Positions 1-8,049 of a stretch of DNA of 64,000 nt are shown in pieces. Below the pieces are notes generated by a model. It searched no databases, was not told where the DNA came from, and saw only the letters and a list, made by a program, of their open reading frames with translations. The position numbers and the translations under genes are program-made. The stretch spans positions 7,807 through 71,806 of the forward strand of contig CAYRIO010000017.1 of NCBI GenBank assembly GCA_964424355.1, given 5' to 3'. The stretch comes from CAZEHS01 sp964424355 (lineage in GTDB: Bacteria; Bacillota; Clostridia; Peptostreptococcales; Acidaminobacteraceae). The stretch's first letter is position 1, and every line of letters begins with the position of its first letter.

Positions 1-762
1 GCCCTGTCGGAAGCCAGCATTCGCAAGAACACCATCCATAAAATCGTTATCATGGTTGATTTGGGGGACCTGCGAGAGGGTGTATGGCCCAACGAACTCC
101 ATGATATCCTGGAAAAGACCCTTCCCCTACGGGGTGTCCACGTGATTGGACTCGGTACGAATCTGACGGATTTGAATGGCGTTATTCCCACGACTGAAAA
201 TAATCAGAAGCTTGTCGACCTGGCTGATGACATGGAGCAAGCGTTCGGCATAAAATTTGAACTACTGACGGCTGCCAACTCCAGTTCAATCAAGCTTCTG
301 GAAAGCGGCGGAATCCCCGCGGGCATCAATCATTTTCGAATCGGGGAAGGAATCATGCTGGGATGCGAAACGATTAGCCGTGAGAAGATTCCCGGCGCGT
401 ATCAAGACGCTTTCGTTCTTACCGGAGAAATCATCGAGAAAAAACGAAAGCCCTCCGTCCCGGTTGGGGATTTAGGGCAGGATGCTTTTGGCAATATCCC
501 GGTGATTGAGGACAAAGGCATGATGCTCAGAGGCATCTTGAACATCGGGCGGCAAGATACCAATATTGCGGGTCTGATTCCCCGTGATGCAAACATCAAA
601 ATCATCGGTGCTTGCAGTGATCATCTTGTTATTGATATCACCGAAGCCGATTATTTGGAGGTCGGAGACATGGTTTCCTTCGATCTGGAGTATTCGGCAT
701 TCCTGGCCGCAATGACCTCTCCGTTCGTTTCAAAAGTGGTCGGTGCCACTGATTCACTTTAA
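1..762 (+). CDS. PLP-dependent ornithine/alanine racemase family enzyme, 5'-truncated by the window edge
   Basis: Open from base 1 in frame 1 (ALSEASIRKN...) to a TAA at 762, so the N-terminal part with the PLP lysine lies outside the window. The visible 253 residues match the C-terminal two thirds of a fold-type III racemase: a barrel strand VIMVDLGD, a glycine-rich IGLGTNL strand, and the RIGEGIMLG segment near the PLP phosphate, then a beta-rich C-terminal domain. Resembles the ornithine racemase Orr of amino-acid-fermenting clostridia, which makes D-ornithine for the oxidative/reductive ornithine pathway; alanine racemase-like activity on another amino acid is the alternative. If Orr, an ornithine operon probably continues left of the window. 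Confidence 0.75.
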   Translation, partial: ALSEASIRKNTIHKIVIMVDLGDLREGVWPNELHDILEKTLPLRGVHVIGLGTNLTDLNGVIPTTENNQKLVDLADDMEQAFGIKFELLTAANSSSIKLLESGGIPAGINHFRIGEGIMLGCETISREKIPGAYQDAFVLTGEIIEKKRKPSVPVGDLGQDAFGNIPVIEDKGMMLRGILNIGRQDTNIAGLIPRDANIKIIGACSDHLVIDITEADYLEVGDMVSFDLEYSAFLAAMTSPFVSKVVGATDSL

Positions 763-813
763 ACAGCCGGGATAATTCGGCCTGTGATTTTCTTGAAAAC
801 GCCTATCCATACA

Positions 814-849
814 AAAAGAGAGAAACCCATTACGGATTTCTCTCTTTTT
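814..849. terminator. Bidirectional intrinsic terminator between the racemase gene and livF
   Basis: AAAAAGAGAGAAA (from 814) pairs with TTTCTCTCTTTTT (to 849) around a short CATTAC-containing loop. It has U-runs on both strands and sits between convergent genes. Confidence 0.8.
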
Positions 850-917
850 GCATGCTGTTGGCGGAACACACAATTAGACGTTGAACTTTGAAACAGGTCT
901 ACGCAGGAGGTCACTGC

Positions 918-1631
918 TTAACAATCCTTTTTCTTGCCCAGATAGCTTTCCTGAATGCTAGGGTCCTTGATCAGATCTGCAGCCGGGCCTTGATTGACGA
1001 TGGTGCCCTGCTCCAGCACATAGGCCATATCGGCGATGGACAGGGCCTTGAAGGCGTTCTGCTCCACCAGGAGGATGGTCTTCCCCATCTTCTTGATGTC
1101 GATGATGATCTCGAAGATGGTCTTTACCAGGAGGGGGGCCAAGCCCAGGGAGGGCTCATCCAGCATGATGATGTCGGGGTTGGCCATGAGGCCCCGGCCC
1201 ATGGCCAGCATCTGCTGCTCGCCCCCGGACAGGGTCCCTGCCATCTGGGTGATCCGTTCTCTCAGACGTGGGAACAGCTCGTAGATATTTTCAAGGTCTT
1301 TGGCGATCTGAGCCTTGTCGTTCCGCAGATAGGAACCCATCATGAGGTTGTCCTTCACGGTGAGGTTGGCGAAGATCAGCCGTCCCTCAGGGACTTGGAC
1401 AATGCCGCTCTGGACCACCTTGTTGATGACCTTGGGAATCTCCTTGCCCGCATACCGGATGGTGCCGGAGGAGGTCTTCACACAGGCGGAAATGGCGTTA
1501 AGCAGGGTGGACTTCCCGGCCCCGTTGGAGCCGATGATGGAAACGATCTGGCCTTTTTTAACGTCGATATCAACCCCTCTGAGGGCGTGGATGCCGCCGT
1601 AATGGACGTTGAGGTCACGAATCTCAAGCAC
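918..1631 (-). CDS. livF: Branched-chain amino acid ABC transporter ATP-binding protein LivF
   Basis: 237 aa, the usual LivF length. Walker A GSNGAGKST at residues 34-42, signature LSGGEQQ near 134 and Walker B IIMLDEP near 155 identify an ABC ATPase; the short, compact form and its position last in the liv operon identify LivF rather than LivG. It overlaps the end of livG by 8 bp, implying translational coupling. With LivG it would form the ATPase pair driving uptake of leucine, isoleucine and valine or a related amino acid through LivH/LivM. Substrate is inferred from family only. Confidence 0.95.
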   Translation of the reverse strand: MLEIRDLNVHYGGIHALRGVDIDVKKGQIVSIIGSNGAGKSTLLNAISACVKTSSGTIRYAGKEIPKVINKVVQSGIVQVPEGRLIFANLTVKDNLMMGSYLRNDKAQIAKDLENIYELFPRLRERITQMAGTLSGGEQQMLAMGRGLMANPDIIMLDEPSLGLAPLLVKTIFEIIIDIKKMGKTILLVEQNAFKALSIADMAYVLEQGTIVNQGPAADLIKDPSIQESYLGKKKDC

Positions 1632-2400
1632 TGATCTCAGCCTCCTCTCCTAAATAAGCCTCAATGACCTTGGGGTTGCACTGGATGGCGGCTGCATCCC
1701 CCTCTGCCAGGGTTTTGCCGAAGTTCAGGACCATGATGTGGTCGCACAGGTTCATGATCAGGTCCATGTGGTGCTCGATGATGAGGACGGAGAGGTTGAA
1801 CCGTTCCCGCACGTAGCGGATCAGCTCCATGAGCTTCAGGGTCTCCTCCTCGTTCATCCCCGCCGCTGGTTCGTCCAGAAGCAGGAGCTTGGGCTTCAGG
1901 GCCAGGGCCCGGGCAATCTCAAGCCGCCGCTGCAGGCCGTAGGGCAGGTTCCCTGCCACCATGTCACGCCGTTCGGTAAGGCCCAGAATCTCCATGAGTT
2001 CTTCGGTCTCGTCCCGGAGGAGCTTCTCCCCTTCTTTGAACCGCTTGTTCCGGAGGATGGCGTCGAAGAAGGTGTAATCCGAGGTGTACTGGCAGGCGGT
2101 GAGAATGTTGTCGTAGGCGGTGAGGGTCTTGAAGAGCCGGATGTTCTGGAAGGTTCGGGTCACCCCGGTTGCGGCGATCTTGTAGGGCTCCAGGTTGTGG
2201 ATGGGCTTCCCCTCAAAGAGGATCTCCCCTTCGGTGACCTTGTAGACTCCGGTGATGAGGTTGAACATGGTGGTCTTTCCGGCGCCGTTGGGGCCGATGA
2301 GGCCGAAGATATGGTCCTTTTGGAGGGTCAGGGACACATCCCCCACGGCGGTGAGGCCGCCGAACTGCTTGGTGACGTTCTTAAGCTGGAGTAAACTCAT
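1624..2400 (-). CDS. livG: Branched-chain amino acid ABC transporter ATP-binding protein LivG
   Basis: 258 aa. Walker A GPNGAGKTT at residues 36-44, Walker B LLLLDEPAAGMN, and the LivG-type C-terminal extension ending in NPKVIEAYLGEE. The signature reads LPYGLQRRLEIARAL, the atypical LPYG form usual for LivG. Its start codon touches the stop of livM at 2400, so the two are coupled. Cytoplasmic ATPase partner of LivF on the LivHM permease. Confidence 0.95.
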   Translation of the reverse strand: MSLLQLKNVTKQFGGLTAVGDVSLTLQKDHIFGLIGPNGAGKTTMFNLITGVYKVTEGEILFEGKPIHNLEPYKIAATGVTRTFQNIRLFKTLTAYDNILTACQYTSDYTFFDAILRNKRFKEGEKLLRDETEELMEILGLTERRDMVAGNLPYGLQRRLEIARALALKPKLLLLDEPAAGMNEEETLKLMELIRYVRERFNLSVLIIEHHMDLIMNLCDHIMVLNFGKTLAEGDAAAIQCNPKVIEAYLGEEAEISA

Positions 2401-3278
2401 TACGCCACCTCTTTCGTGTCGGTTTTTTTAGTCTTACGCTTGATCCACCAGGCTTTGATCTGCCTCGGGGTCAGCTCGAAGCCCCCCATCATCCCTTGGG
2501 GGCGGGCGATCATGATGAAGATGACGGCGGCCCCGTAGATCACGTAGCGCCAGGCGTCGAGGCTGAGAAGCACCTGGGGCAGGGCGGTGAGAATGATGGT
2601 TCCGAGAATACTGCCGGAGATGCTGCCCATGCCCCCGAAGATGACCATGATGGTGAACTCCGTGGACTTGATCATCTGGAACATCTTGGGCTGGATGAAG
2701 GACATATAGTGGGCGAAGAGGCCCCCGGCTACCCCGGCGTAGATGGCGCTGATCATCAGGGACACCATCTTATAGCGGAACACGTTGATGCCGATGATCT
2801 GGCTGGCCAGCTCCTCTTCCCGGATGGCTTTGAAATTGCGGCCGTGGCGGGAGAATATGATGTTGGCCAGGATGATGATGCCGATGAGGTTGATGATCCA
2901 CACATTGGTGGCGTTGGCATAGGTGGTGATTCCGGGCCAGCCCCGGGCACCCCCGAAGGCCTGGAGGTTATCCAGCACCAGCCGGATTGATTCGCCAAAG
3001 CCCATGGTGGCGATGATGAAGTAGTCCCCCTTGAGGTTCAGGGTGATCTTACCGATGATGAGGCTGATGCCCCCGGTGATGACTCCCGCCAGAATCAATG
3101 ACACATAGAAGTTGATGCCCATTTTCATGGAGAACCACACCGTGAGATAGGCGCCGATGGCCATAAAACCCGCATGGCCGAAGGAAAAGATGCCTGTGAA
3201 GCCCGTCAGGAGGGATAACCCCAGTACCACCAAGAGGTTGATCCCCACCAGGGCGATCATGCCGTTGATATAATCCAT
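2400..3278 (-). CDS. livM: Branched-chain amino acid ABC permease LivM
   Basis: 292 aa, highly hydrophobic with about eight membrane segments. The conserved FSFGHAGFMAIGAY stretch near the N-terminus and the EREELASQIIGIN-like cytoplasmic loop (seen as AIREEELASQIIGIN) are the coupling region typical of LivM. Starts with ATG at 3278, 9 bp after the livH stop. Forms the transmembrane channel with LivH. Confidence 0.95.
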   Translation of the reverse strand: MDYINGMIALVGINLLVVLGLSLLTGFTGIFSFGHAGFMAIGAYLTVWFSMKMGINFYVSLILAGVITGGISLIIGKITLNLKGDYFIIATMGFGESIRLVLDNLQAFGGARGWPGITTYANATNVWIINLIGIIILANIIFSRHGRNFKAIREEELASQIIGINVFRYKMVSLMISAIYAGVAGGLFAHYMSFIQPKMFQMIKSTEFTIMVIFGGMGSISGSILGTIILTALPQVLLSLDAWRYVIYGAAVIFIMIARPQGMMGGFELTPRQIKAWWIKRKTKKTDTKEVA

Positions 3279-3287
3279 GGTTGCCTC

Positions 3288-4166
3288 CTATGCTTTGTCT
3301 TCGTTGTTCTTGCCCATGAGACCGGCAGGACGGACAACGAGAATGAGTATCAGCAGGCCAAAAGCGATGAGATCCCGGTACTGGGAGGACCAGTACGCCG
3401 AGGTCATGGTTTCGATGATTCCCAGGAGCACCGCCCCCAGGACCGCTCCCGGCAGGCTGCCAAGGCCACCGAACACCGCGGCGATGAAGGCCTTCATGGT
3501 GATGTTCCCCATCTGGGGGAACACCGTGTATTTCATGCCGAAGAGGATCCCGGCGATTCCTGCCAGAGCGCCCCCCACGATGAAGATGATGAAGATGACC
3601 TTTTCTGTGTTCACACCCATCAAAGAGCTGGCCCGTTCGCTGTAAGAGGTTGCCCGAATAGCCAGACCTGTTTTTGTCTTCTCGATAAAGTAGACCAATG
3701 AGACCAAGGTGACCGTTGAAATGACGAACATCATGAGATCCAGGCGGCCCACCATCAGTCCGCCGAATTCAAAGGGTTTTGATCCGAGGACACCGGGGAA
3801 GGTCCTGAAGTTGGGCCCAACCAGGGCCAGAACGATATTTTCTAAGAAAATGGAGGCCCCCATGGCGGAGATGATGTAATACAGGAAGGGGGCTTTCCGC
3901 TTGCGAAGGGGAGCGTAAGCCGCTTTTTCTACCAGGACCGCGATGAGACCGGCTCCCAGAGCTGCGATGATGAAGGCCACGGGAAAAGGCACCCCCACCA
4001 GGGTCATGACGTAGAATCCCATGTAGGAACCGATCATGATGACGCCCCCGTGGGCGAAGTTGCTGAAGTTCATGATGCTGTAAACCAGTGAATAACCGAC
4101 CGCCATCAGGGCGTACACGCTGCCGATGGAGAGTCCGTTGATCAGCTGCTGGATAAAAGTGACCAT
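3288..4166 (-). CDS. livH: Branched-chain amino acid ABC permease LivH
   Basis: 292 aa from the ATG at 4166 (MVTFIQQLINGLSIGS), chosen because GGAGG lies about ten bases upstream and LivH proteins begin this way; an in-frame ATG at 4274 lacks a ribosome site and would add residues derived from a repeat element. The NFAHGGVIMIGSY segment and the ERASSLMGVN-like coupling loop are LivH hallmarks. Eight or so membrane helices. Second permease subunit of the liv transporter. The gap to livJ is filled by a palindromic repeat. Confidence 0.95.
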   Translation of the reverse strand: MVTFIQQLINGLSIGSVYALMAVGYSLVYSIMNFSNFAHGGVIMIGSYMGFYVMTLVGVPFPVAFIIAALGAGLIAVLVEKAAYAPLRKRKAPFLYYIISAMGASIFLENIVLALVGPNFRTFPGVLGSKPFEFGGLMVGRLDLMMFVISTVTLVSLVYFIEKTKTGLAIRATSYSERASSLMGVNTEKVIFIIFIVGGALAGIAGILFGMKYTVFPQMGNITMKAFIAAVFGGLGSLPGAVLGAVLLGIIETMTSAYWSSQYRDLIAFGLLILILVVRPAGLMGKNNEDKA

Positions 4167-4208
4167 GGTTGCAGATACCTCCTTTTCAATCCGAGTATTC
4201 TCTTTACC

Positions 4209-4325
4209 TGTCATCGCGAGGAACAAAGTGACGTGGCGATCTCTCCCTGCGCAATTTTCAATACTTCCATGCACTCACTGACAAAATATTCAGGGAGAGA
4301 TTGCCGCGCTACGCTCGCAATGACA
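4209..4325. repeat. Dispersed palindromic repeat, copy 1 (livJ-livH gap)
   Basis: Two imperfect inverted arms, TGTCATCGCGAGG...ATCTCTCCCTG on the left and CAGGGAGAGATTGCC...GCAATGACA on the right, flank about 50 bp of interior. Related arms occur at 22444 and 25113. Its place between the binding-protein gene and the permease genes suits a role in lowering permease expression by mRNA processing or attenuation; that role is inference. Confidence 0.75.
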
Positions 4326-4369
4326 AGATTTTTGCGCCGGACCTTAAACCGTTTTTACAGCCCGTGCAC

Positions 4370-5551
4370 CTACTTCGGTGAATATTTTTGCTGGAACTTG
4401 TACGCTTTGCCTTCAATCTTGATGATGGCCGCTTCTTTGCCATCGGGGTTGTGGGTTGCAGGATCGATCTTGATGGTGCCGGTGATTCCTTGAACATCTG
4501 TGGATTCAAGAGCCTGGGCAACCGCCTTGGAATCGGTGCTGTTCGCTTTCAGCACGGCAGCCTCCAGCATTTTAAAGGCATCGTAGGCCAGGTAACCGTT
4601 CAGCTCCACATTGCTGTTGTATTTTGCGGTGTAGGCCGCTTTGAAATCTGCAACGGAGGGATCATCCATATCCAGGTGATTGATGAGATAGCTCCCCTCC
4701 AGGGCATCCCCTGCCATTTCCAGCAGCTGCTCGGACATCCAGCCGTCGCCCCCCATGAGGGTGGCGGTGATGCCCAGCTCTCGGGCCTGATTGGCACTGA
4801 GGGCCACTTCTTTGAAGAAGTAAGGCATGAAGATGACATCGGGCTTGGTTTCTTTGATCTTGCTCAGCTGGGCGCGGAAATCCAGATCCCCGGTTTTGAA
4901 GGCTTCCTTGGCTACCACGGTTCCACCCTTGGCTGTAAACGTTTTCTCGAAGAACTCAGTGAGTCCCTGGGAGTACTCATCGGATACATCGTACAGGATG
5001 GCTGCATTCTTAGCCTTCAGCACATCTGCCGCATAGCCACCGGCAACAGCCCCTTGATAGGGATCGATGAAACAGACCCGGTAGTTGTAAGGCTTCACCT
5101 TGCCATCATCTCCCACGGTGACCTTGGGATTCGTGGCAACGGTGGCAATATCCGCTACGCCGCCCTCCTGGAGGATCTGTGAAATGGCAATGGCCTGGCC
5201 GCTGGCATTGGGCCCGAGGATCCCGATGACCTGATCCTGGGATACCAGGCGCTTGGTGGCATTAACCGCCTCCGTGGCATCGCCCTTGGTGTCGTAGCCG
5301 ATGACCTCGATCTGCTTGCCCATCCAGCCGCCCTTCTTGTTCGCTTCTTCAGCCATCATCTTGATGGTGTTCAGTTCACAGGTGCCCCAAACAGCCATAT
5401 CCCCTGTGAGGGCGCCAATCCAACCCACTTTGACCGTGTCGCCGGCCGGTGCTGCTGCATCTGCTGCCGGTGCCGCAGTTTTGGGTGTACACCCCGCCAG
5501 ACTTCCCACGACAAGAGCGCCCACCATCAGAAAGCTTAACCATTTCTTCAT
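4370..5551 (-). CDS. livJ: Branched-chain amino acid ABC transporter substrate-binding lipoprotein
   Basis: 393 aa. Signal peptide MKKWLSFLMVGALVVGSLAGC ends in a lipobox (LAG-C), so the mature protein is anchored outside the membrane. The body is a periplasmic-binding-protein type I fold (peripla_BP_6/Leu-Ile-Val family): GWIGALTGDMAVWG near the N-terminus, the GPNASGQAIAISQILQ strand-helix, and ILYDVSDEYSQGLTEFFEKTF. First gene of the liv operon, with its own promoter upstream. Substrate probably a branched-chain or other small neutral amino acid. Confidence 0.93.
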   Translation of the reverse strand: MKKWLSFLMVGALVVGSLAGCTPKTAAPAADAAAPAGDTVKVGWIGALTGDMAVWGTCELNTIKMMAEEANKKGGWMGKQIEVIGYDTKGDATEAVNATKRLVSQDQVIGILGPNASGQAIAISQILQEGGVADIATVATNPKVTVGDDGKVKPYNYRVCFIDPYQGAVAGGYAADVLKAKNAAILYDVSDEYSQGLTEFFEKTFTAKGGTVVAKEAFKTGDLDFRAQLSKIKETKPDVIFMPYFFKEVALSANQARELGITATLMGGDGWMSEQLLEMAGDALEGSYLINHLDMDDPSVADFKAAYTAKYNSNVELNGYLAYDAFKMLEAAVLKANSTDSKAVAQALESTDVQGITGTIKIDPATHNPDGKEAAIIKIEGKAYKFQQKYSPK

Positions 5552-5592
5552 GCTCGAATCCTCCTTCAGACTAGTGTTCTGTGCTTAAACTG

Positions 5593-5630
5593 ATTATAAG
5601 GCCCCTCTTCGCCGTGCCTCTTCGTGCTTC
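5593..5630 (-). promoter_or_regulatory. livJ promoter with 10-bp-period direct repeats (candidate GlnL-like regulator site)
   Basis: On the minus strand: GAAGCAC (5630-5624), GAGGCAC (5620-5614) and a weaker GAAG (5610-5607) at a strict 10-bp period, then TATAAT at 5598-5593. The gap from the second repeat to the -10 is 15 bp. The promoter of the adjacent two-component genes has the same layout (7916-7952). GlnL of Bacillus is known to bind 10-bp-period direct repeats; binding here is inference. Confidence 0.55.
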
Positions 5631-5682
5631 AAATCAAATCACAAGTTATGAAAACTATATTTTTTTCGGACGAATATAAATC

Positions 5683-5728
5683 AAAATCCGGCATGGAGTG
5701 ATTTTTTAATCACTTCATGCCGGATTTT
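5683..5728. terminator. Strong bidirectional terminator after the GlnL-like regulator gene
   Basis: A 21-bp nearly perfect stem beginning AAAATCCGGCATG, with a TTTT loop, lies between 5683 and 5728. It has one mismatched pair and A/T tails on both sides. It ends transcription of the two-component genes and insulates the livJ promoter. Confidence 0.85.
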
Positions 5729-5770
5729 CCTAATAAGATATCTCTGCCAATTCCCCATGACAGGCGAGCA

Positions 5771-6601
5771 TCATACCCGCTCGCTGATCATAAAAAGCCC
5801 CTCAATGAACTTGTTGATGTTCACCCGACCGCTCTCCTCACGCCTGCCCCGGATGTAATCCATCTCAGCCCGGACGTTTTCAAAATCGAAGAGGGTTCCC
5901 GAATATTTGATGAACTGCTCGTTCATATAATCCTCAATGCCGGAATGGGCCATGTTCACGAGGCCCCGGTGCACCGCCCGGCGGATTCGCTGTTTGAGGA
6001 TCTTCGGATTGTCCTCCAGCCTGCTGCAGATCTCGTTGAGGTCCAGGGGGCCCACATTCAGCTTGTACTGAATCATATGGTCGCAGATTGCGAGGATATC
6101 ATAGGAGCCCTTCTCCCCGAGAATTCCGATCTGGCCCAGAACCATCTTGATGCGTCCCAGCCGGTCTCCGCCGGAATCCATCACCTCTGCCCGGGGGGCC
6201 AGCATGCCCCGGATATTCGCGATGGTCCGCTCCATCTGTAGCTTGTTGGCAACGGACCGGATCACTTTTTCCACTTCGATGACGTTGATGGGCTTGCTGA
6301 TGAAAATCTCGATTCCCGCCTGATAGGAGTCGGCGATCATGTCCTTATCGGTCACCTGGGAGATCAGGATGAAGTTGATGCGGGGATACATCTCCCGGAT
6401 GACCCGGACAACGGAGGTGCCGTCGTAATGGGGCATGAGGTAATCGATCAGCACCACGTCCGGCTGAAGGGACTTGATCAGCTCGATGGCCGCCTCTCCG
6501 TCATGAGCCCGGCCGGAGACGATTCCCAGCTCCTTATCTTCTATGATATTAGAGAGCATCTGAACCACATTGCGGTCATCATCGATGATGCAGAATCTCA
6601 T
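5771..6601 (-). CDS. GlnL (YcbB)-like response regulator
   Basis: 276 aa. N-terminal receiver domain with DDD at 7-9, phospho-acceptor D53 (VVLIDYLMP), and conserved S/K positions (ILISQ, ISKP). The C-terminal 130 residues, with RLGRIKMVLGQIGILGEKGSYDI and the RIRRAVHRGLVNMAHSGIEDYMN stretch, look like the YcbB DNA-binding domain of Bacillus GlnL, which responds to glutamine. Its start overlaps the end of the kinase gene by 4 bp. Likely controls its own operon and livJ through shared direct repeats. Family assignment is from recognition, not a search. Confidence 0.8.
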   Translation of the reverse strand: MRFCIIDDDRNVVQMLSNIIEDKELGIVSGRAHDGEAAIELIKSLQPDVVLIDYLMPHYDGTSVVRVIREMYPRINFILISQVTDKDMIADSYQAGIEIFISKPINVIEVEKVIRSVANKLQMERTIANIRGMLAPRAEVMDSGGDRLGRIKMVLGQIGILGEKGSYDILAICDHMIQYKLNVGPLDLNEICSRLEDNPKILKQRIRRAVHRGLVNMAHSGIEDYMNEQFIKYSGTLFDFENVRAEMDYIRGRREESGRVNINKFIEGLFMISERV

Positions 6602-7866
6602 GCCGGTTTCTCCTCCAATCTGGTTTTAGGGATGCTGACAGTGAAGACGGTAGAGGTGCCCCATACTGAATCCACAGAGATGCTGCCGCCGAAGTGATTC
6701 TCCACCATCTCCCGGACCAGGGTCAGCCCCAGGCCCCTGTTCATATCCCCGGATTCAGGATCGAACTTGGTTGAAAAACCCGGGTTGAAGATATAATCCA
6801 GATCCGGCTTCTTGATGCCGTTCCCATTGTCCTTCACCTTCACCGTGATGGCATCCCCCACCTCTTCAACAATCAGATCCACCCGGGCATGGGGCCTCCC
6901 GCCACAGGCTTCCAAGGCGTTCACCACCAGGTTTCGGATCACCGACATTAGGTAGAAGTGCTCCTCGATGTGAACATCCACATCCACCTGGGTCTTGATC
7001 TCCACCGCCAGATATTCGGGCTCCGCCGATTCTTTTAACGATTCCAGCAGCAGCTTCACTAGATCCCGGATATTCATGGGCTTCAGCTCCATCCGCGTTT
7101 CGGACATATCCTCCAGGCCCTTGATGACCCGGATATAGTCCTTCTTGATCTCGTGGACATCCTTGGAGATGTCCAGGGCCAGGATCCGCAGTTCGTTGGA
7201 TGCCCCGGCCTCCTCGGCAATCCGGTACACCTTGAAGGATTTGCCCATGATGCTCTCGATATGGTTCATATTCATATTCATGAAGTAGATTTCGCTTTTA
7301 AAGCTGGACATCATCATCATGAGTCTCCGGTACCGGGCCTCGTGCTCTTCCCGGGACAGGAAGGACCGGTAATATTTCAGGCCGATGATGCCGCAGGCCG
7401 CAATCAACGTTCGGATCAGGGCAATGATGAAGAGGGCTTTCGCCTCGTGGAAATCGATGCCGGAAATGCCGGACCGGATATTCACCTCCAGCATGTTGGA
7501 AAGGAAATCCGCCAGAAAAACCGCCAGGATGAGCCGGGTGACATGCCGCTTGCCGCTTTCCCAGTAGATCACCGTGTACACCAGGCCGTAAACCGCATAG
7601 AACATGAACGAGGGTGCCTCAATCAGAAACGCGCGGTACAGATCGTGGTTGGACGCATAGGTGATCAGCATCCGAAACCCTGGGGAAATCACCGCCACCA
7701 CCAGGCAGGTGGGCAGGGGCTCCAGGGGCTCATAGGCATAGATCAGCACCGGCAGCAGGATGATGGACAGGGTGATGATGAACCCCTCCATGAAAAAATT
7801 CAAGGAGAACGCGGTTCCAACCGCCACAACGGCGGCAATCAATAGCATCTTTCGCATATTCTTCAT
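6598..7866 (-). CDS. GlnK (YcbA)-like membrane sensor histidine kinase
   Basis: 422 aa. About five to six membrane helices in the first 170 residues, then a short dimerisation region with the likely phospho-histidine in DISKDVHEIKKDY (near residue 240), then an HATPase domain: N-box VIRNLVVNALEA, G1 DNGNGI, G2 GLGLTLV. The N-terminal membrane region has no obvious extracellular sensor, as in GlnK-type kinases. Pairs with the response regulator it overlaps. The signal may be an amino acid or nitrogen status, inferred from family and from the liv neighbour. Confidence 0.85.
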   Translation of the reverse strand: MKNMRKMLLIAAVVAVGTAFSLNFFMEGFIITLSIILLPVLIYAYEPLEPLPTCLVVAVISPGFRMLITYASNHDLYRAFLIEAPSFMFYAVYGLVYTVIYWESGKRHVTRLILAVFLADFLSNMLEVNIRSGISGIDFHEAKALFIIALIRTLIAACGIIGLKYYRSFLSREEHEARYRRLMMMMSSFKSEIYFMNMNMNHIESIMGKSFKVYRIAEEAGASNELRILALDISKDVHEIKKDYIRVIKGLEDMSETRMELKPMNIRDLVKLLLESLKESAEPEYLAVEIKTQVDVDVHIEEHFYLMSVIRNLVVNALEACGGRPHARVDLIVEEVGDAITVKVKDNGNGIKKPDLDYIFNPGFSTKFDPESGDMNRGLGLTLVREMVENHFGGSISVDSVWGTSTVFTVSIPKTRLEEKPA

Positions 7867-7915
7867 AGAAGTCCATCTCCTGATTCAAAACGGTTGCAGC
7901 TTCGCTTACCTTTTT

Positions 7916-7952
7916 TATATACCTTTCACTTCAACGTGCTTCCGAATGCTTC
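7916..7952 (-). promoter_or_regulatory. Two-component operon promoter with the same direct repeats as livJ
   Basis: Minus strand: GAAGCAT (7952-7946), GAAGCAC (7942-7936) and a weaker GAAG (7932-7929), again at 10-bp period, then a TATATA -10 candidate at 7921-7916, 14 bp beyond the second repeat. Layout matches 5593-5630, implying autoregulation plus control of livJ. Confidence 0.5.
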
Positions 7953-7985
7953 AAATTGAATCAGCCACTCTGGATTTTTATTTTT

Positions 7986-8029
7986 AAAAAAGGCACCGTA
8001 CCCCTCTTTTCAGAGGTGCACGGTGCCTT
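7986..8029 (-). terminator. Intrinsic terminator of ligA
   Basis: AAGGCACCGT (7990-7999) pairs with ACGGTGCCTT (8020-8029), with an inner hairpin. On the minus strand it is followed by TTTTTT. It lies directly after the ligA stop. Confidence 0.85.
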
Positions 8030-8049
8030 GTGAGGGATTCAACTACGTC

